Part shown: piece by piece, positions 1 to 7,379 of the stretch
Layout: every line of letters begins with the position of its first letter
Position numbering within the stretch: the first letter of the stretch is position 1
Assembly: GCA_037129695.1 (NCBI GenBank)
Contig: JBAXUL010000079.1
Coordinates: 1-18,730 of the forward strand
DNA from: CAINVV01 sp037129695
Lineage (GTDB): Bacteria; Bacteroidota; Bacteroidia; Bacteroidales; Prolixibacteraceae
Direction of reading: 5' to 3'
Length of the DNA: 18,730 nt
Made by a program: the position numbers and the translations under genes
The notes under the pieces: generated by a model
The model's database searches: none
What the model saw: only the letters and a program-made list of their open reading frames with translations
Told to the model about the DNA's origin: nothing

Positions 1-761
1 TCAGGAAGAGAAAGCGATTCAGGTAGTGGATTTTTGAAGGGCGTGTCATCGTGCTCAATGAATGGTCCCATTCCAACCATGTCTACGTCAAAATCCCTGA
101 AAAACAAAAGGTCGTTGGCAAGATCTTCCATGGTTTGATAAGGTGTTCCGATCATGATCCCGGTGCCGGCCTGGAAACCTGCCTTCTTCATGATTTTCAG
201 GGAGGCGAGGCGCTTTTCATACAAATGATGCCCGTCGTCAGGATGGAGTTTTCTGTACAGTTCCGGATTACTGCTTTCAATGCGCAGCAAGTAACGGTGA
301 GCGCCTGCAATGAACCAACGCCTGTATACCTCTTCTGTCTGTTCGCCCAGGGATAAAGTAATTCCAAGTTTGTTGTCGCTGAGCGCTTTGATGTTTTTGA
401 TCAGTCTTTCGATCCTTGCCACGAAAGGTTCGTTGGTGACTTCTCCCGACTGGATCACAATGGATCCGTACCTTTCTTCGAAGGCGAAACGTGCAGCACC
501 CAGTACCTCTTCGTCGGTCAGGTTGTACCTTTCAACCGCAATGTTCGATCTTCGAATACCGCAATAGAGGCAGTCTTTCTCACAGACATTGGAGAGTTCG
601 ATCAGTCCGCGGAAATATACTTTATTCCCTACTGTCTTAAGCTTTAATTCTCCTGCTTTTTTCAGGATGTACAAGCCGTCCTCGCCTTTTGCAGAAAGCA
701 AAGTCACCAGATTTTCAGCGGTGAACAGGTTTTGGTCAATAATTTCTTTTACCGGTTGCAT
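1..761 (-). CDS. hydE: [FeFe]-hydrogenase maturase HydE, radical SAM (3' end outside window)
   Basis: HydE is a radical S-adenosylmethionine enzyme that helps build the organic part of the H-cluster of [FeFe]-hydrogenase, with HydF and HydG. Translation of the complement gives 253 residues from an ATG at 761-759, then runs off the left edge; the family is usually about 350 residues, so roughly the last 100 are missing. The radical-SAM cluster motif CxxxCxxC is visible as C60-EKD-C64-LY-C67, after an N-terminal helical region. Later segments VIQSGEV and VDMVGMGPFIEHDDTP match HydE rather than biotin synthase. HydG, HydF and the hydrogenase itself are not in the window. A TAnnTTTG box ends only four bases before the ATG (separate entry), so the mRNA may be nearly leaderless. 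The alternative is another BioB/PylB-like radical SAM enzyme, which I consider unlikely. Confidence 0.9.
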   Translation of the reverse strand, partial: MQPVKEIIDQNLFTAENLVTLLSAKGEDGLYILKKAGELKLKTVGNKVYFRGLIELSNVCEKDCLYCGIRRSNIAVERYNLTDEEVLGAARFAFEERYGSIVIQSGEVTNEPFVARIERLIKNIKALSDNKLGITLSLGEQTEEVYRRWFIAGAHRYLLRIESSNPELYRKLHPDDGHHLYEKRLASLKIMKKAGFQAGTGIMIGTPYQTMEDLANDLLFFRDFDVDMVGMGPFIEHDDTPFKNPLPESLSLP

Positions 762-765
762 CAGA

Positions 766-773
766 CAAAGATA
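766..773 (-). promoter_or_regulatory. Candidate Bacteroidota -7 box for hydE
   Basis: The complement reads TATCTTTG, a full match to the Bacteroidota -7 consensus TAnnTTTG. It ends four bases before the hydE ATG, which would put the transcription start at or just before the start codon. No clear -33 TTTG lies 19-21 bp upstream. The match is seen directly; its promoter role is inferred. Confidence 0.45.
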
Positions 774-788
774 CACATTTGACATGTT

Positions 789-821
789 TTTGCTGAAATG
801 CATATAAAAGCACTATTTTTA
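789..821 (+). promoter_or_regulatory. Candidate promoter for mnmA
   Basis: A TTTG at 789-792 is followed after 21 bp by TATTTTTA at 814-821, which matches the Bacteroidota -7 consensus TAnnTTTG except for the last base. The predicted transcription start, around 825-828, leaves a leader of only some 10-15 bases before the ATG at 839. The match is imperfect and could be chance in A+T-rich DNA. Confidence 0.3.
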
Positions 822-838
822 CAGTTTGAAAATTGAAA

Positions 839-2020
839 ATGAGCGGTAAAGTTTGCATTGGTCTTTCGGGCGGAGTCGATTCGAGTGTCGCTGCCTACCT
901 TCTGAAGGAGCAGGGATACGACGTTTTTGCCCTTTTCATGATCAACTGGAAGGAATCGACAGGTTCGCTTACTGCCGGTTGTACCTGGGAAGATGATGTG
1001 ATTTTTGCCGAAATGACTGCCAAAAAACTGGATATCCCGTTTCATGTAGTCGATCTCTCTGACCATTACCGAACCCGGGTTGTGGATTACATGTTTTCAG
1101 AATATGAAAAGGGTAGAACGCCCAATCCGGACGTTTTATGCAACAGGGAGATAAAATTTGATGTCTTCCTGCAAAAAGCGCTGGAACTGGGTGCCGACTA
1201 TGTGGCTACCGGACACTATTGCAGAAGGGCGGTGACGGAAGTTGCCGGTGAATCAGTATACAGGCTTCTTGAAGGCGTTGATCCCAACAAGGACCAGAGT
1301 TATTTCCTATGCCAGTTGAACCAGTACCAGTTGTCGAAGTCCCTGTTTCCTGTCGGACACTTGTTGAAACCCGAAGTGCGTGAGATTGCCCGTGAGCAGG
1401 GATTGATCACTGCTGAAAGAAAAGACTCACAAGGCATTTGCTTTGTTGGTAAGGTTGATTTGCCTGTCTTTTTGCAGCAACAATTGGCACCGAAAAAGGG
1501 AAATGTGATATTGATTCCTGCGGATTTTTCAGCCAAAAAGAAATTAACAGACCGAAGCAGGGAAAATCTCCCTAAACTGACAATGCCATTTCCCTTTAAA
1601 CCCTGGCAGGGCAGTGTGATTGGAGAACATAACGGAGCGCACTATTATACCATCGGACAACGCAAGGGATTAAATATTGGTGGTTTCGTCGAACCATTGT
1701 TCGTGCTGGCCATCGATGTGGTTCGGAATATTGTTTATGTCGGAGAAGGGAAGGAGCACCCCGGTCTCTACCGTCCGGGCCTCTTTATTTCCAGGGAAGA
1801 GATTCACTGGATCCGGCCCGATCGTCAAATGAAGCCGGGCGAGGAATGCAATTTCCTGGTAAGGATCCGTTATCGCCAACCACTTGAACAAGCGACCATG
1901 ATCATGGAAGAAACTGGCGCCTATCTTCTTTTTGAACAGGACCAGCGGAGTGTTACTTCCGGTCAGTTCGCTGCCTGGTACGACGGTGAAGAACTGGTGG
2001 GATCCGGTGTAATCGCATAA
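839..2020 (+). CDS. mnmA: tRNA-specific 2-thiouridylase MnmA
   Basis: MnmA uses ATP and a sulfur relay to make 2-thiouridine at the wobble position 34 of tRNA-Lys, -Glu and -Gln. The PP-loop SGGVDSS is at residues 10-16. The catalytic cysteine lies in NPDVLCNREIKF (C101), and the second, persulfide-carrying cysteine in GICFVG (C201); both are present. DQSYFL and YYTIGQRKGL are further family signatures. I chose the ATG at 839 (393 residues); an in-frame TTG at 833 would add only MK. The protein is about 25-30 residues longer than E. coli MnmA because of an insertion near residues 223-253, between the KKGNV and GEHNG segments. It is divergent from hydE and 61 bp ahead of the CPBP gene, with no obvious terminator between them. 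Confidence 0.95.
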   Translation: MSGKVCIGLSGGVDSSVAAYLLKEQGYDVFALFMINWKESTGSLTAGCTWEDDVIFAEMTAKKLDIPFHVVDLSDHYRTRVVDYMFSEYEKGRTPNPDVLCNREIKFDVFLQKALELGADYVATGHYCRRAVTEVAGESVYRLLEGVDPNKDQSYFLCQLNQYQLSKSLFPVGHLLKPEVREIAREQGLITAERKDSQGICFVGKVDLPVFLQQQLAPKKGNVILIPADFSAKKKLTDRSRENLPKLTMPFPFKPWQGSVIGEHNGAHYYTIGQRKGLNIGGFVEPLFVLAIDVVRNIVYVGEGKEHPGLYRPGLFISREEIHWIRPDRQMKPGEECNFLVRIRYRQPLEQATMIMEETGAYLLFEQDQRSVTSGQFAAWYDGEELVGSGVIA

Positions 2021-2081
2021 ACCGGTGAATGCAGGGCCTCAATTGATAACTTGACAGACATCAATATATTAAACCTAACCC

Positions 2082-2996
2082 ATGAACAACGAAAAAAAGC
2101 CCATTAAAGGCTGGATCAGGGTACTTTTGATCATTATGCCATTTGTTATCTTCCTAGGAATTTTTGAAATGCTTGCCTCACTCCTCCTTGGACTTAAGCC
2201 TTCAGGTCGTCATGAGGCATTGACTACTTTTCAAAATGTTGTCTTTGCGTTGTTTATTTTTGGAGGAACGTTTTCTGTGGTCGCCATCTTTCGGCGCTGG
2301 ATTGACAGGGAGAGTTTCGTCAGTCTGGGTTTCGGGATGAAAAATTTCAGAAAAGAGGCAGAAGCCGGTTTCTGGCTGGGTCTTTTGATGATCGCCACAG
2401 GTTTTCTCGTGCTGGTACTTTTGCACGAGATCAACTGGGATGGAACGAATCCCGACGGCATCAACCTCTCCTTATCATTTATCCTCTTCCTGCTAGTCGC
2501 GCTAACTGAAGAACTTTTCTTCAGAGGATATATCCAGAACAACCTGATGCTTTCCATGAACCGTTGGGTGGCTTTACTGATTTCCTCAGTTATTTTCTCA
2601 CTGGCGCACCTTGGAAATTCAAATATTACGATGCTGAGTTTTATCTCGATTATGATGGCCGGTGTACTTCTTGGTTTGCCCTTTCTATTTACCAGAAGCC
2701 TTTGGTTACCTGTTTCACTTCATTTTAGCTGGAATTTCTTCCAGGGAACTATCTTTGGGTTCAGCGTAAGCGGAAATAAGGAATATGCGCTGATTACGCA
2801 GTCAAGAACAACGGATACACTTTTAAACGGGGGGCCATTTGGGTTCGAAGGTTCCCTTCTGGCTGTGGTTTTCCTCTCACTGGCCATTGTCGGACTTACC
2901 ATTTATTATCTCCGCAAAGAAAAAAAGGTAATCGAACCATTGCAACCTGTCGCTCCTGCCATTCAGGATCAGTCAGAACAACCGTTGTCGGTTTGA
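2082..2996 (+). CDS. CPBP-family intramembrane metalloprotease
   Basis: This is a polytopic inner-membrane protein of 304 residues in the CPBP family (CAAX prenyl protease 2/Abi, including bacteriocin-processing and -immunity proteins). All three active-site motifs are visible: EELFFRG with E143, E144 and R148; FSLAH with F172 and H176; and HFSWN with H214 and N218. These residues sit inside the membrane in known members. Hydrophobic segments lie near 12-38, 52-70, 95-115, 130-145, 162-178, 183-204, 208-225 and 262-284. The hydrophilic C-terminal tail is rich in Q, P and E. The substrate is unknown. No bacteriocin or prenylated-protein gene is nearby, and the neighbours are housekeeping genes. 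It starts 61 bp after mnmA and could be read through from it. Confidence 0.88.
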   Translation: MNNEKKPIKGWIRVLLIIMPFVIFLGIFEMLASLLLGLKPSGRHEALTTFQNVVFALFIFGGTFSVVAIFRRWIDRESFVSLGFGMKNFRKEAEAGFWLGLLMIATGFLVLVLLHEINWDGTNPDGINLSLSFILFLLVALTEELFFRGYIQNNLMLSMNRWVALLISSVIFSLAHLGNSNITMLSFISIMMAGVLLGLPFLFTRSLWLPVSLHFSWNFFQGTIFGFSVSGNKEYALITQSRTTDTLLNGGPFGFEGSLLAVVFLSLAIVGLTIYYLRKEKKVIEPLQPVAPAIQDQSEQPLSV

Positions 2997-3154
2997 CATC
3001 AATTCTCGAACAAAATTTCCGCCTCAAAATGAGACATTTGTACTGTTTGGCCGTATGATAACTTACTGGAAATATACCCTCAATATGGTATTTCAATGTC
3101 AAAAAAGTAAGCAGATATTTGATCAAAAAAGATAAACAGAAAAATTTTCAATTT

Positions 3155-4066
3155 ATGAAAGCAGAAAACATTCTTCAAACCATCGGAAACACTCCGCATG
3201 TGCGAATCAACAGACTTTATTCAAATGATTATAAAGTTTACGCAAAACTTGAAAAAACCAATCCGGGTGGCAGCATCAAGGACCGTATTGCACTGACAAT
3301 GGTCGAAGATGCTGAAAAGAGCGGAATACTTAAAAAAGGAAGCGTTATCATTGAACCAACCTCAGGTAATACAGGGATCGGTCTTGCCTTGGTTGCCGCA
3401 GTGAAAGGTTACCGGTTGATTTTAACGATGCCTGATTCCATGTCGGTGGAGCGGAGAAGTATTCTTCTGGCATACGGTGCTGAACTGGAATTGACACCGA
3501 GGGAGTTCGGGATGAAGGGAGCCATCGCGAAGGCCCAGGAGTTGGCTTCTCAGATCGAGCACTCATGGATCCCCATGCAATTCGACAACCCGTCCAATGT
3601 AGCCGCACACGAAAATTTTACTGCAGCAGAAATTATTGCGGATTTTCCGGAGGGTATTGATTACCTGATCACTGGAGTTGGCACAGGCGGACATATCTCA
3701 GGTATAGCGAAAGTGCTGAAAAAGCAATTTCCCAATTTGAAAGTTTTTGCTGTTGAGCCTCAATTGTCTCCCGTAATCAGTGGAGGTGCTCCCGGTCCCC
3801 ATCCCATTCAGGGAATCGGTGCAGGATTTATTCCCAGGAATCTGAATCTTGAATTACTCGATGGCGTCATTCAGGTAGAGAAAGCAGATGCGTTCGATTA
3901 TACAAGAAGAGCTGCGCGTGAAGAAGGACTGTTTATTGGAATCTCGTCCGGCGCTTCCCTGGCAGCCGTTGCAAAAAAATTACCCGAAATACCAAAGGGA
4001 TCTACTGTTCTGACGTTCGTTTATGACAGTGGCGAGAAATACCTTTCTGTCGAAGGATTGTTCTAA
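3155..4066 (+). CDS. cysK: Cysteine synthase A (O-acetylserine sulfhydrylase)
   Basis: A PLP enzyme of fold type II that makes cysteine from O-acetylserine and sulfide in the cytoplasm. The PLP lysine is in GGSIKDR (K42). The substrate loop PTSGNTGIGL covers residues 68-77, the phosphate-binding loop GTGGH 175-179, and SSGAS 263-267. IGNTPHVRI near the N-terminus and the GEKYLS ending are typical of CysK. I chose the ATG at 3155 (303 residues, close to the family's usual length) because the following MKAENILQTIGNTP matches family starts; an in-frame TTG at 3119 would add a lysine-rich stretch with no counterpart. Some CysK-like enzymes are cystathionine beta-synthases, but the length and lack of extra domains argue against that. 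No serine acetyltransferase is beside it. It is convergent with rlmD. Confidence 0.93.
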   Translation: MKAENILQTIGNTPHVRINRLYSNDYKVYAKLEKTNPGGSIKDRIALTMVEDAEKSGILKKGSVIIEPTSGNTGIGLALVAAVKGYRLILTMPDSMSVERRSILLAYGAELELTPREFGMKGAIAKAQELASQIEHSWIPMQFDNPSNVAAHENFTAAEIIADFPEGIDYLITGVGTGGHISGIAKVLKKQFPNLKVFAVEPQLSPVISGGAPGPHPIQGIGAGFIPRNLNLELLDGVIQVEKADAFDYTRRAAREEGLFIGISSGASLAAVAKKLPEIPKGSTVLTFVYDSGEKYLSVEGLF

Positions 4067-4080
4067 TCTTAGGTAAATGG

Positions 4081-4128
4081 GGAAATGATTGTTGGGTTAA
4101 ACGCCATCAATCCTTTCCTTATTTCTTT
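4081..4128 (+). terminator. Intrinsic terminator after cysK
   Basis: Positions 4081-4096 pair with 4103-4118 in an imperfect stem (13 of 16 positions), with the six-base loop TTAAAC. A T-rich run (TTATTTCTTTT) follows. It lies 15 bp after the cysK stop, between two convergent genes. The T-tract suits the plus strand; on the minus strand (rlmD) no matching U-run follows the hairpin. Confidence 0.65.
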
Positions 4129-4133
4129 TCGAA

Positions 4134-5555
4134 TCATTCCTCAGTCCTGATCTTCTCAAGTAACACCACATTTTCAACATGGTGCGTGTGCGGAAACATA
4201 TCGACAGGATGAACTTCCCTCACTTCGTACTGTTTCTGCATGAGTTGAAGGTCGCGCGCCTGGGTGGCAGGATTGCAGCTCACATAAACAATTCTTTCAG
4301 GCGCAGCCGTCAAAATTGCCTGAACCACTTTTTCATCCATGCCGGCCCTGGGTGGGTCTGTGATGATCACATCAGGTCTGCCGTTTTCAGCAATAAAAGC
4401 ATCTGTCAGAATATCTTTCATGTCACCTGCAAAAAAGAGGGTATTGTCGATTCCGTTGTTGACAGAATTTATTTTGGCATCAGCAATGGCTTCGGGTACA
4501 TACTCTACACCGATCACTTTTTTAGCACCCTTGGCCACAAAATTGGCAATGGTACCCGTTCCTGTGTAGAGATCGTAGACGATTTCGTTACCGGTCAATT
4601 CGGCCAGGTTTCGCGTGATCTTATACAATTCCAGTGCCTGGGTCGAGTTGGTCTGGTAAAAGGACTTGGCGCCTACAATAAATTTCAGCCCTTCCATCTC
4701 CTCCACCAGGTGGTCTGCTCCCTTGAAAACCAATACTTCCTGGTCGGTGATTGTGTCATTTCCTTTTTCGTTGATCACATACAACAGGGAGGTAACCTGA
4801 GGAAAACTGTCAGCGATAAAGTTCATTAATCCGTCCCTGGCAATTTGGTCGTCCGCATAGAAAACAACAATCACCATTACATCGCCTTTTTCATTCGATC
4901 GGATGGTAATGGTGCGCAGCAAGCCGCTTTTGTTCCTCAGATCAAAGAAAGGGAGATGATGTTCCAGTGCATATCCACGAACGGCATTTCGTATTTCATT
5001 GGAGGGCTCCGGCTGAAGCCAGCACTTATGGATGTCCATTACCTTGTCAAACATCCCAGGGATGTGAAATCCGAGTACATCCTGGTCGCTGATCTCATTG
5101 CCTGATCGAATCTCGTCGAGAGAAAGCCAGCGTCTGTTGGAGAAAGTATATTCGAGTTTGTTGCGGTAAAAGGTTGTTCTGTCAGAACCCTTGATGGGGA
5201 AAAGTTTGGGTATATTCACCTTTCCGATGCGTGTCAGCTGGTCAACGACCTGTTTCTGCTTGTAGAACAGCTGTTTTTCGTAGGGAAGATACTGCCATTT
5301 GCAACCCCCGCAAAGATCGAAATGTTCACAGAATGCCTCCACGCGGTCGGGCGATGGTGTCCGGATGGCTACCACCCGACCTTCCATGTATTTCTCTCTT
5401 TTTTTGGTTACCTGAATGTCGACCACATCGCCCGGAATCACATTGGTTGTGAAAACGACCACACCCTCTACCCGGGCAACTGCTTTCCCCTCTGCACCCG
5501 CATCGAGAATTTCGACATTTTGAAGCAAAGGCAAACTCTTATTTTTTCTTCCCAC
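4134..5555 (-). CDS. rlmD: 23S rRNA (uracil-C5)-methyltransferase, RlmD type
   Basis: A SAM-dependent methyltransferase expected to make m5U in 23S rRNA (U1939 in E. coli). An N-terminal TRAM domain (about residues 8-65) is followed by the [4Fe-4S] cysteines C76, C82, C85 and C178, then the methyltransferase core: YDLYTGTGTIANF near 327-339, DPPRAGM at 400-406, and SCNPAT with nucleophile C427. The base-handling glutamate is in HHVENVVLL (E461). It has 473 residues against about 430 in E. coli. The start is GTG at 5555: the MGRKNKSLPLLQNVEI beginning fits Bacteroidota homologues, and no ATG lies nearby in frame. Bacteroidota can carry more than one RlmD/RumA/TrmA-like paralogue, so the exact target base is inferred. 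Confidence 0.9.
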   Translation of the reverse strand: MGRKNKSLPLLQNVEILDAGAEGKAVARVEGVVVFTTNVIPGDVVDIQVTKKREKYMEGRVVAIRTPSPDRVEAFCEHFDLCGGCKWQYLPYEKQLFYKQKQVVDQLTRIGKVNIPKLFPIKGSDRTTFYRNKLEYTFSNRRWLSLDEIRSGNEISDQDVLGFHIPGMFDKVMDIHKCWLQPEPSNEIRNAVRGYALEHHLPFFDLRNKSGLLRTITIRSNEKGDVMVIVVFYADDQIARDGLMNFIADSFPQVTSLLYVINEKGNDTITDQEVLVFKGADHLVEEMEGLKFIVGAKSFYQTNSTQALELYKITRNLAELTGNEIVYDLYTGTGTIANFVAKGAKKVIGVEYVPEAIADAKINSVNNGIDNTLFFAGDMKDILTDAFIAENGRPDVIITDPPRAGMDEKVVQAILTAAPERIVYVSCNPATQARDLQLMQKQYEVREVHPVDMFPHTHHVENVVLLEKIRTEE

Positions 5556-5711
5556 GACAAATATTTTTATGGTAATGTTAAACTGCTTAAAGATTGTAAT
5601 TAGTGTTCAAGGAGTTGCAATTCTGCAATAATGTTCAATCGATATGGACCTGATTGATGATTTAAATGTCACGAATAATTTGATTCCGGTTGAAGGTCCC
5701 CCGTTTCTTCA

Positions 5712-6242
5712 TTAGAAACTACTCCAGTTGATATCTTCCGGATGACACCATTTTCCCTGGGCTCTCATCACTTGTTCAATCACATCGCGGACACAGCCTT
5801 CGCCTCCATTCCGGTCAGAAATATAGGCAGCTATTTCCTTGATTTCGGGTGCAGCATCATTTGGGCATACCGGTAACCCGACTTTGGTCATGACATTGTA
5901 GTCAGGTATATCGTCACCCATGTAAAGCACTTCATCGGCAGTGATATCATTGTTTTGAAGGAAATCATACAGGCATGGCAACTTGTCTAGTGTTCCCATG
6001 TAAATCTGGGTAATCCCCAACCTGTCGAGCCTTCCTCTGGTATCCTGCGTTTTTCCTCCGGTAATGATACCAATGGGATAACCTGATCGAATCGCGTACA
6101 TGATGGCATAACCATCTTTCATGTTGGCAGTCCGTACCGGATCTCCATCCGGCGACAGGCTCAGTACATTGTGCGAAAGAACGCCATCCACGTCAAAAAC
6201 AAACGCCTTTATTTTGCTTAATTCTTCTTTAAAAAATGCCAT
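5712..6242 (-). CDS. kdsC: KdsC-type HAD phosphatase
   Basis: A small C0-type HAD hydrolase of 176 residues with the fold of 3-deoxy-D-manno-octulosonate 8-phosphate phosphatase, which releases Kdo for lipopolysaccharide synthesis. Motif I is DVDGVL with nucleophile D17 and acid/base D19. Motif II is T61 in IITGG, motif III is K87, and motif IV is GDDIPDYNV with D110, D111 and D114. The C-terminal segment NGGEGCVRDV corresponds to the GGxGAVREV stretch of KdsC that reaches the neighbouring subunit's active site. I chose the ATG at 6242; an in-frame TTG four codons upstream is a weaker start. No other Kdo genes are nearby, so the substrate could be a related sugar phosphate such as KDN-9-P. 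It probably follows the DUF2520 gene in one operon. Confidence 0.82.
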   Translation of the reverse strand: MAFFKEELSKIKAFVFDVDGVLSHNVLSLSPDGDPVRTANMKDGYAIMYAIRSGYPIGIITGGKTQDTRGRLDRLGITQIYMGTLDKLPCLYDFLQNNDITADEVLYMGDDIPDYNVMTKVGLPVCPNDAAPEIKEIAAYISDRNGGEGCVRDVIEQVMRAQGKWCHPEDINWSSF

Positions 6243-6415
6243 ATCATTGATCAATTTAATTTTATCGGATTATCCTGTTACATCCCATTCCCGGATTATT
6301 TGTCTTTGGATTCTTTCTGTGCTTGGATAATCTATTGATTTTGGGTTGTTTATAGTTTTATTGTGCTCTGTTTAGAATCGTAATCTTCGGCCAGATGAAT
6401 CTCTTGCTGCTTTTA
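6243..6415. other. 173-bp spacer between DUF2520 gene and kdsC-like gene
   Basis: This A+T-rich stretch carries no open frame worth calling. I see no TAnnTTTG box on the minus strand and no stable hairpin with a U-run. Co-transcription of the two flanking minus-strand genes is therefore plausible but not shown. Confidence 0.5.
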
Positions 6416-7177
6416 TTACTGAAAGTATCTGATGTCTTTACTGATCAGGTCATAAAGTTCATGCCATTGCGGATGATTCTCAAGCATTTTCAGATGTTCA
6501 TCCATCACAGACTTGTTTCCCCTGACCGCAGGGCCTGTCTGAACTGCCGGGGGTGAAAACAACATTGCTTTTTCTGCAGTTTCCCGGATCAGCGGCCTCA
6601 GGAGATCGAAATCCAGGTTTTGATCCAGTAACAGTTTTTCTCCGACCGAATAAAGATGATTGACGAAGTTGCAGACAAATACGGCGGACAGATGAATTTG
6701 TCTTCGCTGTTCAGAATTCATCACAACGACCTTTTCAGAGATCGTACTTGCAAGTTGACGTAGCTTTTCAAGATTTTCATTGCTGTTGGCTTCAATGCAA
6801 ACTGGAATCGTGCTGAAATCAACCTCTTTTTGCTTGGACAAGGTCTGCAACGGATAGAATACACCGTAGTTGTTTGATCCTGAAGCCAAAATCTCCATCG
6901 GGATACTGCCGGCGGTGTGAACAATCAGCCCATCCTTCCCGTGAAGGTCAGCGGCAAGACCTGCAATGGCCTGGTCCGATACAGCCATCAGATAGATATC
7001 CGCGTCGGTTGCAATTTCCTTTATGTTGACGGTGAAGTTACATCCAAGAGTGGATGCGAACTGAGATGTAACCGTTTCGGAACGGCCAAAAACTTGTATG
7101 ATTTCAGCATTCCTGGCACGAAGCGCAATGCCCAGACGGGTGGCTACGTTTCCGGTACCGATTAAAACGATTCGCAT
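6416..7177 (-). CDS. Rossmann-fold and DUF2520 domain protein
   Basis: A 253-residue cytoplasmic protein with an N-terminal NAD(P)-binding Rossmann domain (GTGNVA at 7-12, about residues 1-115) like that of F420-dependent NADP reductase and ProC. The C-terminal all-helical DUF2520 domain spans about 125-250. Recognisable points are HTAG (87-90), GVFYPLQT (105-112) and QTGPAVRGN (213-221), a signature of this combination. It is likely a dehydrogenase or reductase, but no substrate is known to me. In Bacteroidota this gene is often next to a KdsC-type phosphatase, as here. The ATG at 7177 gives the family's standard MRIVLIGTGN start. A full TAnnTTTG box lies 14 bases upstream of it. Confidence 0.85.
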   Translation of the reverse strand: MRIVLIGTGNVATRLGIALRARNAEIIQVFGRSETVTSQFASTLGCNFTVNIKEIATDADIYLMAVSDQAIAGLAADLHGKDGLIVHTAGSIPMEILASGSNNYGVFYPLQTLSKQKEVDFSTIPVCIEANSNENLEKLRQLASTISEKVVVMNSEQRRQIHLSAVFVCNFVNHLYSVGEKLLLDQNLDFDLLRPLIRETAEKAMLFSPPAVQTGPAVRGNKSVMDEHLKMLENHPQWHELYDLISKDIRYFQ

Positions 7178-7191
7178 CAGTTAATTTTTTG

Positions 7192-7199
7192 CAAAAATA
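7192..7199 (-). promoter_or_regulatory. Candidate -7 box for the DUF2520 gene
   Basis: The complement reads TATTTTTG, a full match to TAnnTTTG, ending 14 bases before the ATG at 7177. The leader would be under about 12 bases. I did not find a good -33 TTTG at the usual distance. Confidence 0.45.
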
Positions 7200-7234
7200 G
7201 GGTAAATATCATTAAATCCTTAAGTTATAAATTT

Positions 7235-7242
7235 TAACTTTG
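7235..7242 (+). promoter_or_regulatory. Candidate -7 box for ppdK
   Basis: TAACTTTG is a full match to the Bacteroidota -7 consensus TAnnTTTG. A start near 7247-7250 would give ppdK an A+T-rich leader of about 130 bases, up to the ATG at 7380. No -33 TTTG is evident. I see no strong hairpin or known riboswitch in the leader. The box faces away from the one at 7192-7199. Confidence 0.4.
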
Positions 7243-7379
7243 CAGGCAATTTTTAATTGTGGAAATACCGGCAACAAAATTTAGGATCATACATGAAATG
7301 GGAATGTGGGTATTCTGCTTGTCCTTTGAAGAACAATTTATTATCTAATAAATAATTTTTAAATCAAATAATTATATTT

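Noticed and set aside
51..807. Several plus-strand frames at the left edge
   Set aside because: They are antisense to hydE, which is open from 761 to the edge on the minus strand and carries the radical-SAM cysteine motif.
3068..3103. Short inverted repeat (GAAATA..ACC / GGTATTTC) upstream of cysK as an operator or riboswitch
   Set aside because: The stem is short and imperfect, there is no match to any sulfur-responsive riboswitch I know, and A+T-rich leaders often contain such pairs.
3119..3154. TTG start giving cysteine synthase a 12-residue N-terminal extension
   Set aside because: The extension is lysine-rich without counterpart in the family, and the ATG at 3155 gives the normal beginning.
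4179..4829. Open frame of 216 codons on the plus strand
   Set aside because: It lies wholly opposite rlmD, whose protein is a clear family match with all catalytic residues. The plus-strand translation is Phe/His/Val-rich with no recognisable domain.
5556..5711. Terminator or small RNA between kdsC-like gene and rlmD
   Set aside because: Only a 5-bp stem (TTGCA/TGCAA) without a U-run could be found, which is not enough to call.
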